Assembly (NCBI GenBank): GCA_015063625.1
Contig: SVTT01000013.1
Coordinates: 1 to 41,329 of the forward strand
Reading direction: 5' to 3'
DNA: 41,329 bases
From: Oscillospiraceae bacterium
GTDB lineage: Bacteria > Bacillota > Clostridia > Oscillospirales > CAG-272
The notes beneath the pieces were generated by a model. The model did not search any database. It was not told the origin of the DNA and worked only from the letters and a program-made list of their open reading frames with translations. The position numbers and the translations under genes are program-made. Below, in pieces: positions 6,488 through 15,008 of the stretch (within the stretch, counting starts at the first letter, position 1; every line of letters begins with the position of its first letter).

Positions 6488-8285
6488 TTGCCGCACCTCC
6501 CTTCTGCATCTGCGAGGCATAGATATCGCGGTAGGTCTCGCTGATCCGCATCAGCTCATCGTGGGGCGCACAGTGGCGAATCGTGCCCTCCTCGATCACG
6601 GCAATGCGGTCGGCGTGCCGCACGCTTGCCACGCGCTGGGCGATCATGATGACTGTGGTATCGGCAAGCTCCTCGCGCAGTGCCGCCTGCAGCTTTGCCT
6701 CGGTGGAGAGATCGAGCGCCGAGGTGGCGTCGTCAAGAATCAGGATCTCGGGCTTTCTCACCAGGGCGCGCGCGATCGATAGGCGCTGCTTTTGTCCACC
6801 CGACAGCGAGGCGCCCTTCTCGGCGATGACGCTATCATACCCCTCGGAAAAGCCCATGACAAAATCGTCGGCGCGGGCGATGCGGGCGGCACGCCTCACC
6901 TCCTCCTCGGTGGCGTCCCGCTTGCCCCAGCGGATATTCCCCGAAACGGTATCCGAAAACAGCTCACTTTTCTGGAGCACGAAGCTGATCCTTTCGCGAA
7001 GCGAGGGAAGCCGAAGCTCCTTGACGGGCACACCGCAGACCAGCACCTCGCCCTCGGTGGCATCGTAAAAGCGCGGAATGAGTGACACGAGCGAGGTCTT
7101 TCCCGAGCCGGTTGCGCCTACGATGGCGAGCGTTTCTCCCTTTTTCACATCGAGATTGATGTCATGAAGCACCGGCTCTCCCACCGTACCGGGATAACGG
7201 AAGGAAACGCCGCGGAAGGAAACGGCGATCTCGGCAGGCGCAGGCAATTCGCTCTCGCCGTCGGTGATCACAGGCGCCTCGTCCATGATCTCGCGCACGC
7301 GCTTGGCGCTGGCAAGGGCACGGGACACCGACTGGAACATCATCGTAACCATCATGATCGACATAACCACCTGGGTAGTATAGGTCACCGCCGCCATGAT
7401 ATTACCCGTGCTCATGCCGCCAAGACCGTTGGCAATGCTGCTGCCGCCCATATAAATAATGGCGATGACGGCAAGATTCTGCACCAGCATAAGCACAGGA
7501 TGCATGACCGCCATCAGGCGGAGCACGCGGTAATTGATGCTGCGCAGGGCATCGTTTGCCCCCTCGAAGCGGCGGGTTTCATAGTCCTCCTGTACCGACG
7601 CCTTGACAATGCGCGCACCGCTGACGTTTTCCTGTACCACGCAATTGACCGTGTCAAGACGCTTCTGCACCGTGCCAAACAGGGGCACGGCACGCGACAG
7701 CACGAAGATAAAGGTAAACAGCAGAACGGGCAGTGAGATCAGCAGCACGATGCCGAAGCGGACATCGAGCGTGAGCAGGAAGAAGGTGCCTCCCACGAAA
7801 AACATGGGGGAACGCACAAACATGCGCAGCAGCATTTCGACAAACTCGACGATCATCGCAATGTCGTTGGTCATACGGGTCACGAGAGAACCCGTGGTGA
7901 AGCGGTCGGTCTGCTCGATGGAGAGCGACATCACGCGAGCATAGGCATCACGGCGCAGGTCGTGACCGAAGCCCTGTGCCGCCCTTGCCGCCGTATAGGC
8001 GCAGAAGGTGCCGAAAAAGCCACCGATCAGCGTGACGACCAGCATCATCAGTCCAAAGACCACGATCAGTGAAATGCGCTCATAGCCCTTGTCGGGATAA
8101 AACAGTCCGATCAGGAAGGAGGCAATACGGTTTTGGGTAATATCCTCACCGATGATGCCGTAATTGACGATGAAGGACATCAGATAGGGCAGGCAAAGAT
8201 CCGCCAGCACCTCTCCCATCATCAGAAGCGGAGAGATCACGGCATAGAGCCGATAGGGCTTCAGATAACGAAACAGCTTTCTCAT
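6480..8285 (-). CDS. Heterodimeric ABC exporter subunit, degenerate half (copy 1)
   Basis: A 601-aa exporter half with six membrane segments (residues about 15-320) and a C-terminal ATPase domain. Walker A GATGSGKT lies at 390-397 and a canonical LSGGQ at 494-498. Walker B is ILILDD with D519 where the catalytic Glu should be, and the switch position is Q550 in IAQRVAS instead of His. These are the hallmarks of the degenerate subunit of TM287/BmrC-type heterodimers. It starts 10 bases after the MarR stop codon and overlaps the next ABC gene, so MarR/ABC/ABC/EIQT form one transcription unit. The degenerate NBS is probably functional rather than decayed, because the second operon repeats it exactly. 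Confidence 0.9.
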   Translation of the reverse strand: MRKLFRYLKPYRLYAVISPLLMMGEVLADLCLPYLMSFIVNYGIIGEDITQNRIASFLIGLFYPDKGYERISLIVVFGLMMLVVTLIGGFFGTFCAYTAARAAQGFGHDLRRDAYARVMSLSIEQTDRFTTGSLVTRMTNDIAMIVEFVEMLLRMFVRSPMFFVGGTFFLLTLDVRFGIVLLISLPVLLFTFIFVLSRAVPLFGTVQKRLDTVNCVVQENVSGARIVKASVQEDYETRRFEGANDALRSINYRVLRLMAVMHPVLMLVQNLAVIAIIYMGGSSIANGLGGMSTGNIMAAVTYTTQVVMSIMMVTMMFQSVSRALASAKRVREIMDEAPVITDGESELPAPAEIAVSFRGVSFRYPGTVGEPVLHDINLDVKKGETLAIVGATGSGKTSLVSLIPRFYDATEGEVLVCGVPVKELRLPSLRERISFVLQKSELFSDTVSGNIRWGKRDATEEEVRRAARIARADDFVMGFSEGYDSVIAEKGASLSGGQKQRLSIARALVRKPEILILDDATSALDLSTEAKLQAALREELADTTVIMIAQRVASVRHADRIAVIEEGTIRHCAPHDELMRISETYRDIYASQMQKGGAANE

Positions 8286-8295
8286 GCACTTACCC

Positions 8296-8775
8296 TTATC
8301 CTTCCTTCAGATTCCGATACATACGCTCCAGCAGGGAAACCAGCGTTTCCTCCTCCTCGGGCGTAAAGCCCGCCAGCGCAGAGCGCTCATGCTCTGCAAT
8401 GCGCTCCAGATGCTCACGGTCATACGCCCTGCCCCTTTCGGTCAGCGATACCAGCATGACACGGTGATCCTGCTCATCGGGCACACGGCAGACAAGCCCC
8501 TCCTTTTCCATTTTGCGCAGCAAAATGCTGACGGTGGGTGTGGAAAACCGCGTGCGCTCGGCAAGGGTCAACTGACTTGCCTCTCCAACGATCGCAAGAT
8601 GTGCCAACAGAACGCGCGCCGCATGCTGCGACATCACGCCGTCCTCCTCGTTTCCCCGTACACGGTAGCGCAAAACGCGTGCCACGTCCATCAGGATTCG
8701 GGGCGCGCGGGGCAATCCGCGCAGCTCCTCGCGCTCGGGCATACGGGAGATCGCTTCTCTCATGTTTTGTTTCAT
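8296..8775 (-). CDS. MarR-family repressor of the first ABC operon
   Basis: A 159-aa winged-helix regulator. The ATG at 8775 follows AAGAGGA; a second in-frame Met lies four codons later. The recognition region is TLAERTRFSTPTVSILLRKMEKEGLV followed by the wing CRVPDEQDHRVMLVSLTERG, the classic MarR signature. Being first in an operon with two multidrug-type ABC genes, it most likely represses its own promoter, where a 14-bp palindrome overlaps the -10. The inducer is unknown. It is similar in layout to the MarR gene at 16740, but the two proteins differ markedly in sequence. Confidence 0.9.
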   Translation of the reverse strand: MKQNMREAISRMPEREELRGLPRAPRILMDVARVLRYRVRGNEEDGVMSQHAARVLLAHLAIVGEASQLTLAERTRFSTPTVSILLRKMEKEGLVCRVPDEQDHRVMLVSLTERGRAYDREHLERIAEHERSALAGFTPEEEETLVSLLERMYRNLKEG

Positions 8776-8798
8776 GCCATTCCTCTTGAAAATAATTT

Positions 8799-8838
8799 AT
8801 TAGCAAACTAATTATAGCACGATTTGCCTGTTTGTCAA
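8799..8838 (-). promoter_or_regulatory. Promoter and MarR operator of the first ABC operon
   Basis: On the minus strand TTGACA (8838-8833) and TATAAT (8816-8811) are separated by 16 bases. The palindrome ATTAG-CAAA-CTAAT (8799-8812) overlaps the -10 and is a good candidate autorepression site. Confidence 0.75.
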
Positions 8839-8982
8839 GTGGCAAGTAAAAATCCTCTTTATTTTTATTTGCGCGCGCGACTGGCACAAAAAACATGGAA
8901 AGATACGCTCATATTGCTATTGATGATTTGCTTTTTTCAGAGCATAGTAATAAGGAGCGATTTTTCAGGGGGTAATTTAAAA

Positions 8983-10023
8983 ATGCATCAAAAAACGCGC
9001 GGCAGGAGCTTTGCGCTGCTTGCCGCTTTGTTATGTCTTTGCTTGCTCTTTTCGCTGCCCGTGGCGGCAGTCAGAGGCGAGCAACGGCCCATGCTGCTGG
9101 TGGGCGGCATTCCGTTTGGAGTACGCTTCTTCACCGACGGCATTTTGGTGGTAGGATATTGTGACGTCACACACGGCGGCACACAAAAAAATCCGGCAAG
9201 GGATGCGGGAGTGCGGCCGGGCGACTGCATCACCGCGGTGAACGGAGAAAAGCCCACGAGCGTTTCCGAGCTTTCGGGCGTGATCGAGCAAAGCAAGGGC
9301 AAGCCGCTTTCCATCTCGCTGTCAAGGGATGATCAGACCATCTCGGTTCTGCTTTCGCCGATCTCCTGCGACGAGGACGGACACTTCAGAACAGGGCTGT
9401 GGGTCAGGGATTCGGGCGCGGGCATCGGCACGGTTACCTTTATCAAGGAGCGTGACCATTCCTTTGCAGGGCTTGGCCACGGCATTTGCGACGGAGAAAG
9501 CGGCACACTGATCCGTATGGCAAGGGGCAGCGTGATGGGCGTGACCATCGGAGGCATCACCAAGGGCGCGTCGGGCGCTCCCGGCGAGCTGAAGGGTCAC
9601 TTTTCGGCAGGAAAAACAGGGGTTTTGTCAAGCAACACCGTTTGCGGCGTTTACGGCACCTTTGCCGAGCTGCCGCTGCTGCCTGCGGGTGCCATGCCTG
9701 CGGGAAAGCGCGAGGAGCTTCACTGCGGTGCCGCCACGTGCTGGTGCACGCTGGACGATAACGTCACGCGCGAATACCACATTGAGATCTCGGATATCAA
9801 CCGCGCCGCCACGGGCAACAAGTGCTTTACTGTGAAGGTCACCGACCCCGTGCTGCTCGAAAAAACGGGGGGCATCGTGCAGGGCATGTCGGGCAGCCCG
9901 ATCGTGCAGGACGGACGATTGGTGGGGGCTGTCACCCACGTGCTCATCGGCGACCCCACCACGGGATACGGGATCTTTATTGAGAATATGCTTGCCAATA
10001 TGCCCGAGGCGCTGATGGGGTAA
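8983..10023 (+). CDS. spoIVB: SpoIVB sporulation signal peptidase (S55 family)
   Basis: A 346-aa protein. I start it at the ATG at 8983 behind AGGGGGT; an upstream frame opening at 8824 crosses the MarR promoter region. Residues 10-30 form an N-terminal membrane anchor, about 50-125 a PDZ domain (ARDAGVRPGDCITAVNGEKP), then the S55 peptidase domain. The triad is visible as H166 (GLGHG), D288 (TDP) and S303 (GMSGSP); the D-S spacing of 15 equals that of B. subtilis SpoIVB. In the forespore-to-mother-cell pathway it cleaves SpoIVFA and so activates pro-sigma-K processing. It stands alone here; the usual neighbour spo0A is absent. CATAGTA at 8943-8949 resembles a sigma-F/G -10, without a clear -35. 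Confidence 0.95.
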   Translation: MHQKTRGRSFALLAALLCLCLLFSLPVAAVRGEQRPMLLVGGIPFGVRFFTDGILVVGYCDVTHGGTQKNPARDAGVRPGDCITAVNGEKPTSVSELSGVIEQSKGKPLSISLSRDDQTISVLLSPISCDEDGHFRTGLWVRDSGAGIGTVTFIKERDHSFAGLGHGICDGESGTLIRMARGSVMGVTIGGITKGASGAPGELKGHFSAGKTGVLSSNTVCGVYGTFAELPLLPAGAMPAGKREELHCGAATCWCTLDDNVTREYHIEISDINRAATGNKCFTVKVTDPVLLEKTGGIVQGMSGSPIVQDGRLVGAVTHVLIGDPTTGYGIFIENMLANMPEALMG

Positions 10024-10110
10024 CATCCTCGCCCGAGATCCCGCCAACGCTTTTCTCGATTGGCGATCAAATCACATCACATCCGGTAGGGGCATGCCGC
10101 GAGGGCGCGG

Positions 10111-10660
10111 ACAATCGGGTCGTCGAGGGCGCCGACCCCTACCGGGGTTGATTATACCCGAACGTACCGCGAGGTATCGCCGCGAACGATCGGCAGTTGC
10201 CCTGTGGTCATTGCAAATCTCGGTTCGATCGACCAATGCCAAAATTACATCACACATGGTAGGGGCTGGCGCCCACGACAGCCCGTGTCAAACGCACGGC
10301 ATCTTGGTTCGGTTGACCAACGCCCAAATCACATCATACCCGAACGTACCGCGAGGTGTCCACAATCGGGTCGTCGAGGGCGCCGACCCCTACCGGGGTT
10401 GATCATACCCGAACGTACCGCGAGGTATCGCCGCGAACGATCGGCAGTTGCCCTGTGGTCATTGCAAATCTCGGTTCGATCGACCAATGCCAAAATTACA
10501 TCACACATGGTAGGGGCTGGCGCCCACGACAGCCCGTGTCAAACGCACGGCATCTTGGTTCGGTTGACCAACGCCCAAATCACATCATACCCGAACGTAC
10601 CGCGAGGTGTCCACAATCGGGTCGTCGAGGGCGCCGACCCCTACCGAGGTTTGATCATGC
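10111..10660. repeat. 251-bp tandem repeat carrying GTAG-foot hairpins, cluster 2
   Basis: Two near-identical 251-bp units (10111-10361, 10362-10612) and a truncated third hold TCG-type hairpins on the minus strand at 10116-10142, 10367-10393 and 10618-10644. CTG-type hairpins lie on the plus strand at 10259-10285 and 10510-10536. No gene is credible here. A related CTCCCTTTACACAAGGGAG palindrome follows at about 10708-10727. Confidence 0.9.
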
Positions 10661-10793
10661 CCGAACGTATCTCAAACACGCCGACAATCGGGTCGTCGAA
10701 CAATCCCTCCTCCCTTTACACAAGGGAGCCTTTCACACAAATCCTACGCTCGCCCTTTGTTTGCTCCTCCTCTTCGGCAATCACCTTTCTTGA

Positions 10794-10818
10794 ACCACGC
10801 CACTATGGCGTGGTTTTT
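10794..10818 (+). terminator. Intrinsic terminator, plus strand
   Basis: Perfect arms ACCACGCCA (10794-10802) and TGGCGTGGT (10806-10814) around CTA, followed by TTTT. It faces transcription coming from the spoIVB side. Confidence 0.7.
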
Positions 10819-10825
10819 GGTTTAC

Positions 10826-10857
10826 AAAAAGTCCGTGTGCTCGAAGAACACACGGAC
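10826..10857 (-). terminator. Intrinsic terminator after mscS
   Basis: Arms CACACGGAC (10849-10857) and GTCCGTGTG (10831-10839) lie about 40 bases past the mscS stop codon and are followed on the minus strand by TTTTTG. It ends the transketolase/RNHCP/mscS unit. Confidence 0.8.
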
Positions 10858-10894
10858 TGCGTTTTTATTTTGATCAAGGTCGCTCTTGTGAGGA

Positions 10895-11707
10895 TCACTT
10901 CACAACGTGCACATCCATCTGGGGGAAGGGGATCTCGATGCCCTTTTCATTAAAGGCGCGGTAGATCTCCTCCTTGAGATCGAAGTTGACGGGCCAATAA
11001 TCCTTGCCCTCAAGCCAGACGCGCACCACGAAATCGATCGAGGAAGCGCCGTGCTCGGAAAGACGGACCATGGGGGCGGGAGTCTTGAAGATCTCCTCGT
11101 GCTTTGCAATGACGTCAAGCACGGTGGACTTCACAAGCTCCACATCGGTGCCGTATGCGGCGCTGACCGTGAGATCCAGGCGGCGCGTGCCCTTGGTGCT
11201 GTAATTGATGACGGTCGAGCCCGATACCGTGCCGTTGGGGATCACGACCAAGCGATTGTCACCCGTGGTAAGCTTGGTGCTCGAAATGGTGATGGTCTCT
11301 ACCGTACCGACCGTGCCGCCGATATCCACGAAATCACCCTCCTCAAAGGGCTTGTTCATGATGATGGTGATGCCTGCCGCCACGTTAGAGAAGGTGTTCT
11401 GCAACGCCAGCGAAATGGCAAGAGAGAAGGCGGTGAACATCGCGACGATGCTGGTGGTGGGAATGCCGAGCAGCGAGAGCAGGGCGATCAGATAGATGAT
11501 CAGCAGCAATACGCGGACGATGGAGGTGAGGAAGTCACCTGCGGCACCCTTCAGCTTGGAGCGATTCATCGCGCCCTTAAAGATGTTGGTGATCACCTTG
11601 ACGGCGACAATGCCGAAGATCAGGACCAGCACAAATACCAGAATTGCGTTCCAGCGGTTGACCACAAAGTCCTTCATCGATTCGAAGATCCGTTTCAAAA
11701 AATCCAT
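10895..11707 (-). CDS. mscS: Small-conductance mechanosensitive channel MscS
   Basis: A 270-aa protein, close to E. coli MscS (286 aa). Three hydrophobic segments lie at about residues 20-42, 62-84 and 88-115. The third is the Gly/Ala-rich pore helix (FSLAISLALQNTFSNVAAGITIIMNKPF family pattern), followed by the beta domain (EEGDFVDIGGTVGTVETI...VIPNGTV) and the C-terminal alpha/beta domain ending EKGIEIPFPQMDV. It opens under membrane tension to release solutes during osmotic downshock. The ATG at 11707 follows AACGAGGAG. It is separated by 51 bases from the RNHCP gene and may be co-transcribed or have its own promoter. Confidence 0.95.
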   Translation of the reverse strand: MDFLKRIFESMKDFVVNRWNAILVFVLVLIFGIVAVKVITNIFKGAMNRSKLKGAAGDFLTSIVRVLLLIIYLIALLSLLGIPTTSIVAMFTAFSLAISLALQNTFSNVAAGITIIMNKPFEEGDFVDIGGTVGTVETITISSTKLTTGDNRLVVIPNGTVSGSTVINYSTKGTRRLDLTVSAAYGTDVELVKSTVLDVIAKHEEIFKTPAPMVRLSEHGASSIDFVVRVWLEGKDYWPVNFDLKEEIYRAFNEKGIEIPFPQMDVHVVK

Positions 11708-11758
11708 GGTTTCATTCTCCTCGTTTTTATTATTTTGATTTTTATAACGTCATGACAG

Positions 11759-12097
11759 TCAATCCCGCGGCAGGGGCTTGGCGGTCAGCGCGATCAGCAG
11801 CCTCCTGCTGTCGGGCTGCACCTGTGCCTCGTGTGCCGCGCGATTTCGGCGAAGCTCGCCGCATACCGTACAACGGTGCAGAATAACGTATCCCTTTTTG
11901 GGGTCGGGCAAGACGCTTACCGGCTCCATTTGCCCGCCGCACGCGTTGGCGCGATCACCGGGATTCACGTCGACGTGCAGGCTCCAGAGGCAAAAGGGGC
12001 AGTGGTTGCGCGAGGTGTAGCCAAGGGGCGCCACCTCCTTGCCGCAATGTGCGCAGACAAAGCCGCTGTCGTTCTTTTGAAAGCGCTTGCTCTCCAT
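11759..12097 (-). CDS. RNHCP-domain zinc-ribbon-like protein
   Basis: A 112-aa cytoplasmic protein of the RNHCP family, named after the motif visible at residues 30-34 (SRNHCPFCLWSLHVD). Four CxxC-type pairs (CAHC, CPFC and CTVC, plus a single ACGG) suggest one or two zinc sites, and MEPVSV after PGDR is typical of the family. The biochemical function of RNHCP proteins is not established. The gene begins 6 bases after the transketolase C-subunit stop codon, so it is in the same operon, perhaps only as a hitch-hiker. The large open frame on the opposite strand is an antisense shadow. Confidence 0.85.
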   Translation of the reverse strand: MESKRFQKNDSGFVCAHCGKEVAPLGYTSRNHCPFCLWSLHVDVNPGDRANACGGQMEPVSVLPDPKKGYVILHRCTVCGELRRNRAAHEAQVQPDSRRLLIALTAKPLPRD

Positions 12098-12103
12098 GCC
12101 GTC

Positions 12104-13045
12104 TTACTTCTTCATCGCCATGGCGATCTTTGCCTTGGCAACGATGTTGGCAGGCGTGAGTCCAAACTTCTCAAGCAGCGCGGGAACTGCACCCGAGCAG
12201 CCGTAGCAGTCCTCAACGCCGACGCGCACCACAGGAACAGGCACGCCCGCCGTGACCGCCTCGGCAACCGCCGAGCCGAGTCCGCCGATGACGCTGTGCT
12301 CCTCTGCCGTCACGATCGCACCCGTCTTACGGGCGGCGTCCAGCACGAGCTCCTTGTCAAGGGGCTTGATGGTATGAATGTTGATCACGCGCGCCTCAAC
12401 GCCCTCTGCCTTCAGCAGCTCGGCGGCGGTCAGCGCCATATCCACCATGATGCCGGTGGCAATGATGGTCACGTCCTTGCCGTCCCTCATATCGACGCCC
12501 TTGCCAAGCTCAAACCTGTAGGTGCTCTTATCGTTGATCACGGGCACGGCGTAGCGACCGAAGCGCAGGTACACGGGGCCGTGATGAATGATGGCTGCCT
12601 CCACGGCAGCGCGTGCCTCCACGGCATCGGCGGGATTGATGACCGTCATGCCGGGAATGGTGCGCATCAGGGCGAGATCCTCGTTGCACTGGTGGGTGGC
12701 ACCGTCCTCGCCGACCGTAATGCCCGCGTGGGTCGCGCCGATCTTGACGTTCAGACCGGGATAGCCGATGGAGTTGCGGATCTGCTCAAAGGCGCGTCCT
12801 GCCGCAAACATTGCAAAGGTGGAGGCGAACGGGATCTTGCCTGCGGCGGCAAGACCTGCTGCCACCGACATCATGTTGCCCTCGGCAATGCCGCAGTTAA
12901 AATGACGCTTGGGGAATTTTTTCTTGAAGGTCGAGGTCTTGGTTGCCGCCGAGAGGTCGGCATCCAGCACCACGAAATTGTATTTGTCGCCAAGCTCGGC
13001 AAGCGCGTTGCCGTAGGCTTCTCTGGTTGCGATCTTTTCTGCCAT
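12104..13045 (-). CDS. Transketolase, C-terminal subunit
   Basis: A 313-aa protein corresponding to the pyrimidine-binding and C-terminal domains of transketolase (NCGIAEGNMMSVAAGLAAAG with the conserved Glu; THAGITVGEDGATHQ; YLRFGRYAVPV). Together with the N-terminal subunit encoded upstream it makes a split transketolase, a form common in Clostridia and archaea. It interconverts C5, C6, C7 and C4 sugar phosphates with thiamine diphosphate in the non-oxidative pentose phosphate pathway. The ATG at 13045 follows GGGAGGAAC. The gap to the N subunit is 14 bases. Confidence 0.95.
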   Translation of the reverse strand: MAEKIATREAYGNALAELGDKYNFVVLDADLSAATKTSTFKKKFPKRHFNCGIAEGNMMSVAAGLAAAGKIPFASTFAMFAAGRAFEQIRNSIGYPGLNVKIGATHAGITVGEDGATHQCNEDLALMRTIPGMTVINPADAVEARAAVEAAIIHHGPVYLRFGRYAVPVINDKSTYRFELGKGVDMRDGKDVTIIATGIMVDMALTAAELLKAEGVEARVINIHTIKPLDKELVLDAARKTGAIVTAEEHSVIGGLGSAVAEAVTAGVPVPVVRVGVEDCYGCSGAVPALLEKFGLTPANIVAKAKIAMAMKK

Positions 13046-13059
13046 GATATGTTCCTCCC

Positions 13060-13887
13060 TTACAGCCTTGCTTGCAGCTCTTTGACGGCCTGCTCATAAA
13101 GCTCATCATTCGGAGCCGTGCCGTGCCAGCTGACCTGGTTTTCCATGAAGGAAACGCCCTTGCCCTTTACGGTCTTAAAAATGATGGCGGAGGGCTTGCC
13201 CTTCACGCTCTTTGCCTTTTCAAATGCCTTTTCGATGGCGACAAAGTCGTGTCCGTCGGCAACGATGACGTTGAAGCCGAATGCCTCCAGCTTCTTGTCG
13301 TGGGGCGTGGGGTTCATGACCTCGGTGATCGGTCCGTCGATCTGCAAGCCGTTCAGGTCGAGAATCAGGCAAAGGTTGTCAAGCTTGTAGTGGGCGGCAA
13401 ACATGCACGCCTCCCAGACCTGTCCCTCCTCGCTCTCACCGTCACCCACGATGGCGTAGGTGCGCCAATCCACACCGTCGATCTTGGCGGCAAGCGCCAT
13501 GCCGCAGGCGGCGGAGATGCCAAGACCGAGCGAGCCGGTGGTCATATCGACACCGGGGATCTTTTTCATATCGGGGTGCCCCTGCAAAATGCTGCTCGCC
13601 TTGCGCAGCGTCAGAAGATCCTCACGCGGGAAAAATCCCTTTTCGGCAAGTACTGCATAGAGCGCAGGAGCCGTATGTCCCTTGGAAAGCACCAGGCGGT
13701 CACGGTTGGTGAAACGGGGGTCCTTGGGATCAACGTTCATCTCCGCGAAATACAGATAGGTCATCACGTCGGCAATTGACAGCGAGCCGCCGGGATGTCC
13801 CGATTTTGCCGCATGAACCGCGTCAATAATGTCCAGCCTGACCTGCGCGGCGGTTTTTAAGAGCAATTGTTTTTTTGCCTTATCCAT
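13060..13887 (-). CDS. Transketolase, N-terminal (TPP-binding) subunit
   Basis: A 275-aa protein. I start it at the ATG at 13887, directly behind AGGAGGATAAGG; the frame is open 330 bases further upstream, but that part covers the promoter and the DnaA-box cluster and is not coding. The GHPGGSLS and VGDGESEEGQVWEA motifs bind thiamine diphosphate and Mg2+. It must pair with the 313-aa C subunit to form the active enzyme. A consensus promoter lies about 50 bases upstream, making this the first gene of the tktN-tktC-RNHCP(-mscS) unit. Confidence 0.95.
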   Translation of the reverse strand: MDKAKKQLLLKTAAQVRLDIIDAVHAAKSGHPGGSLSIADVMTYLYFAEMNVDPKDPRFTNRDRLVLSKGHTAPALYAVLAEKGFFPREDLLTLRKASSILQGHPDMKKIPGVDMTTGSLGLGISAACGMALAAKIDGVDWRTYAIVGDGESEEGQVWEACMFAAHYKLDNLCLILDLNGLQIDGPITEVMNPTPHDKKLEAFGFNVIVADGHDFVAIEKAFEKAKSVKGKPSAIIFKTVKGKGVSFMENQVSWHGTAPNDELYEQAVKELQARL

Positions 13888-13938
13888 CCTTATCCTCCTC
13901 ATCGCCGACGCGCGGCGATTTTTTTGGTTTACCTTATA

Positions 13939-13968
13939 ATTATACCTTCCGCAATAGGCTCCTGTCAA
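13939..13968 (-). promoter_or_regulatory. Promoter of the transketolase operon
   Basis: Minus-strand TTGACA (13968-13963) and TATAAT (13944-13939) with an 18-base spacer; both hexamers are perfect consensus. Confidence 0.85.
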
Positions 13969-14115
13969 GGCTTTTGCCACCCCAAGAATAATTTTTTCGG
14001 TCGCTCGGCAAAAGCAACACTTCTTAATCCTCACTCCCCCTCCTTTCGCACATCGGAAAAGCCCCTTCGAAAAAAGGGCTCTTTCCCATTGCTTGAAAAA
14101 TACCCTTTTCACGAG

Positions 14116-14178
14116 TTTTCCACAGGCAGGAAGCCTCTCGGCATCAAGTTTTACACAGTTTCCACAGACTTTTCCACA
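14116..14178 (+). promoter_or_regulatory. Cluster of DnaA-box-like 9-mers
   Basis: Four same-strand matches or near matches to the DnaA box TTATCCACA lie within 63 bases: TTTTCCACA (14116-14124), TTTTACACA (14149-14157), GTTTCCACA (14158-14166) and TTTTCCACA (14170-14178). They lie upstream of the transketolase promoter. DnaA binding is inference. No dnaA/dnaN or AT-rich unwinding element is nearby. Confidence 0.45.
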
Positions 14179-14299
14179 GGATGTGGGCATGACCGTCCGT
14201 GCACACCGCTTTTCCATTTATCTTTCCAAAAACGGAAAGGGCGCCGTTTCTCTCCCACCCATTGCCATTTTCCGCCCGTTTTTCACAATATACGCCCCA

Positions 14300-14690
14300 C
14301 CTGATCGATGATATACGCCGCACGTAATGATCTGCCAAGCCCACGGCTTGGATAAAAAATTCGACAAGCCAAGGCGTTGTGTTCCCAGGCAAGAAAGCGA
14401 GTCGGACACGCCCGAAAGCCCTGATCCCGGTAGGGGGGTCGGCACCCTCGACGACCCGTTTGCCCGCACCTCGCGGCACGCCCTTATATCCGCCATCCCC
14501 TCGCAGATCCCGATGCTCCGCATCGCCCTACGGCTTGATATGCTTGCTGCGCAAACGAGGGATCGATATCATACCGAAACCGACCGAAAGAGAGGTCATA
14601 TCGAATTTTCCGCAAGGCAAATATATCGAGCCAAGTGCGCGAGGCATATCGACAAATTAAATATTCGCATTTGTGTCCACAAATGCAGTG
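14300..14690. repeat. Repeat-rich intergenic DNA with one GTAG-foot hairpin
   Basis: No credible gene. It contains a CCAAGCC-CA-CGGCTTGG hairpin near 14333, a variant TCG-type GTAG hairpin at 14430-14458 with two extra G, and a perfect 20-bp palindrome GCATTTGTG-TC-CACAAATGC at 14667-14686. Confidence 0.6.
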
Positions 14691-14760
14691 CTTCGTATGC
14701 CTGAATCAAGGACTGCAAAAGCCTTATGGCTATTTGCAAGCAAACAGGTTTGCAAAAACA

Positions 14761-14811
14761 AAAGGCTCCCTTGTGTAAAGGGAGCTGTCGCAAAGCGACT
14801 GAGGGATTGTT
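14761..14811. repeat. GGCTCCC...GGGAGC / GTCGC...GCGAC dispersed repeat
   Basis: AAAGGCTCCC-TTGTGTAAA-GGGAGC is followed by GTCGC-AAA-GCGAC and GAGGGATTG. This two-hairpin element is, from memory, a widespread dispersed repeat of gut Firmicutes; a partial copy lies at about 10700-10735. On the minus strand its GC hairpin followed by TTTTG can terminate the small cysteine-rich gene. Confidence 0.65.
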
Positions 14812-14988
14812 TTACAATAAGCTTTTGCTGTTTGAATCAAATTCGGGGAAAGGGAGCAAATAGTAGTCACACTCGTCGCAACAACACTCAAAGCCTTGCT
14901 CTCCGTTGCCAAGACAAACGGTAGGCTCTCCGGGCGTGATTTCCACCCCGGTAACATCTATCACCTTTTGGGAAATATCTTTACTCAT
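14812..14988 (-). CDS. 58-aa cysteine-rich protein behind an attenuator
   Basis: A small gene with ATG at 14986-14988 behind GAGGGAGAT and stop codon at 14812-14814. The protein begins MSKDISQKVIDVTGVE and contains CLGNGEQGFECCCDECDYY; five cysteines (C25, C35, C36, C37, C40) and acidic residues suggest metal or Fe-S binding. The tail is hydrophobic and acidic (LLPFPEFD). There is no signal peptide. I do not recognise the family. The case for a real gene is its context: a consensus promoter, a long structured leader and an intrinsic terminator lie immediately upstream, and the reading frame begins 21 bases after the terminator T tract. No other gene shares the unit. Confidence 0.7.
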   Translation of the reverse strand: MSKDISQKVIDVTGVEITPGEPTVCLGNGEQGFECCCDECDYYLLPFPEFDSNSKSLL

Positions 14989-15008
14989 ATATCTCCCTCA
15001 TCCGCATA

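Noticed and set aside
10094-10953. Open frames of 100-250 codons across the 10 kb repeat block
   Set aside because: They follow the 251-bp tandem repeat and its hairpins, lack ribosome sites, and the same peptides recur wherever the repeat does.
11831-13099. Long plus-strand frame antisense to the transketolase C subunit
   Set aside because: It is His/Arg/Ala-rich, typical of an antisense shadow of a GC-rich gene; the minus-strand gene has clear motifs.
14116-14178. Chromosomal origin of replication
   Set aside because: No dnaA, dnaN, rpmH or gidA nearby and no AT-rich unwinding region; kept only as a DnaA-box-like cluster.
13888-14217. N-terminal extension of the transketolase N subunit
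   Set aside because: The extension covers a perfect promoter and the DnaA-like boxes; the internal ATG at 13887 has an ideal ribosome site and aligns with the family start.
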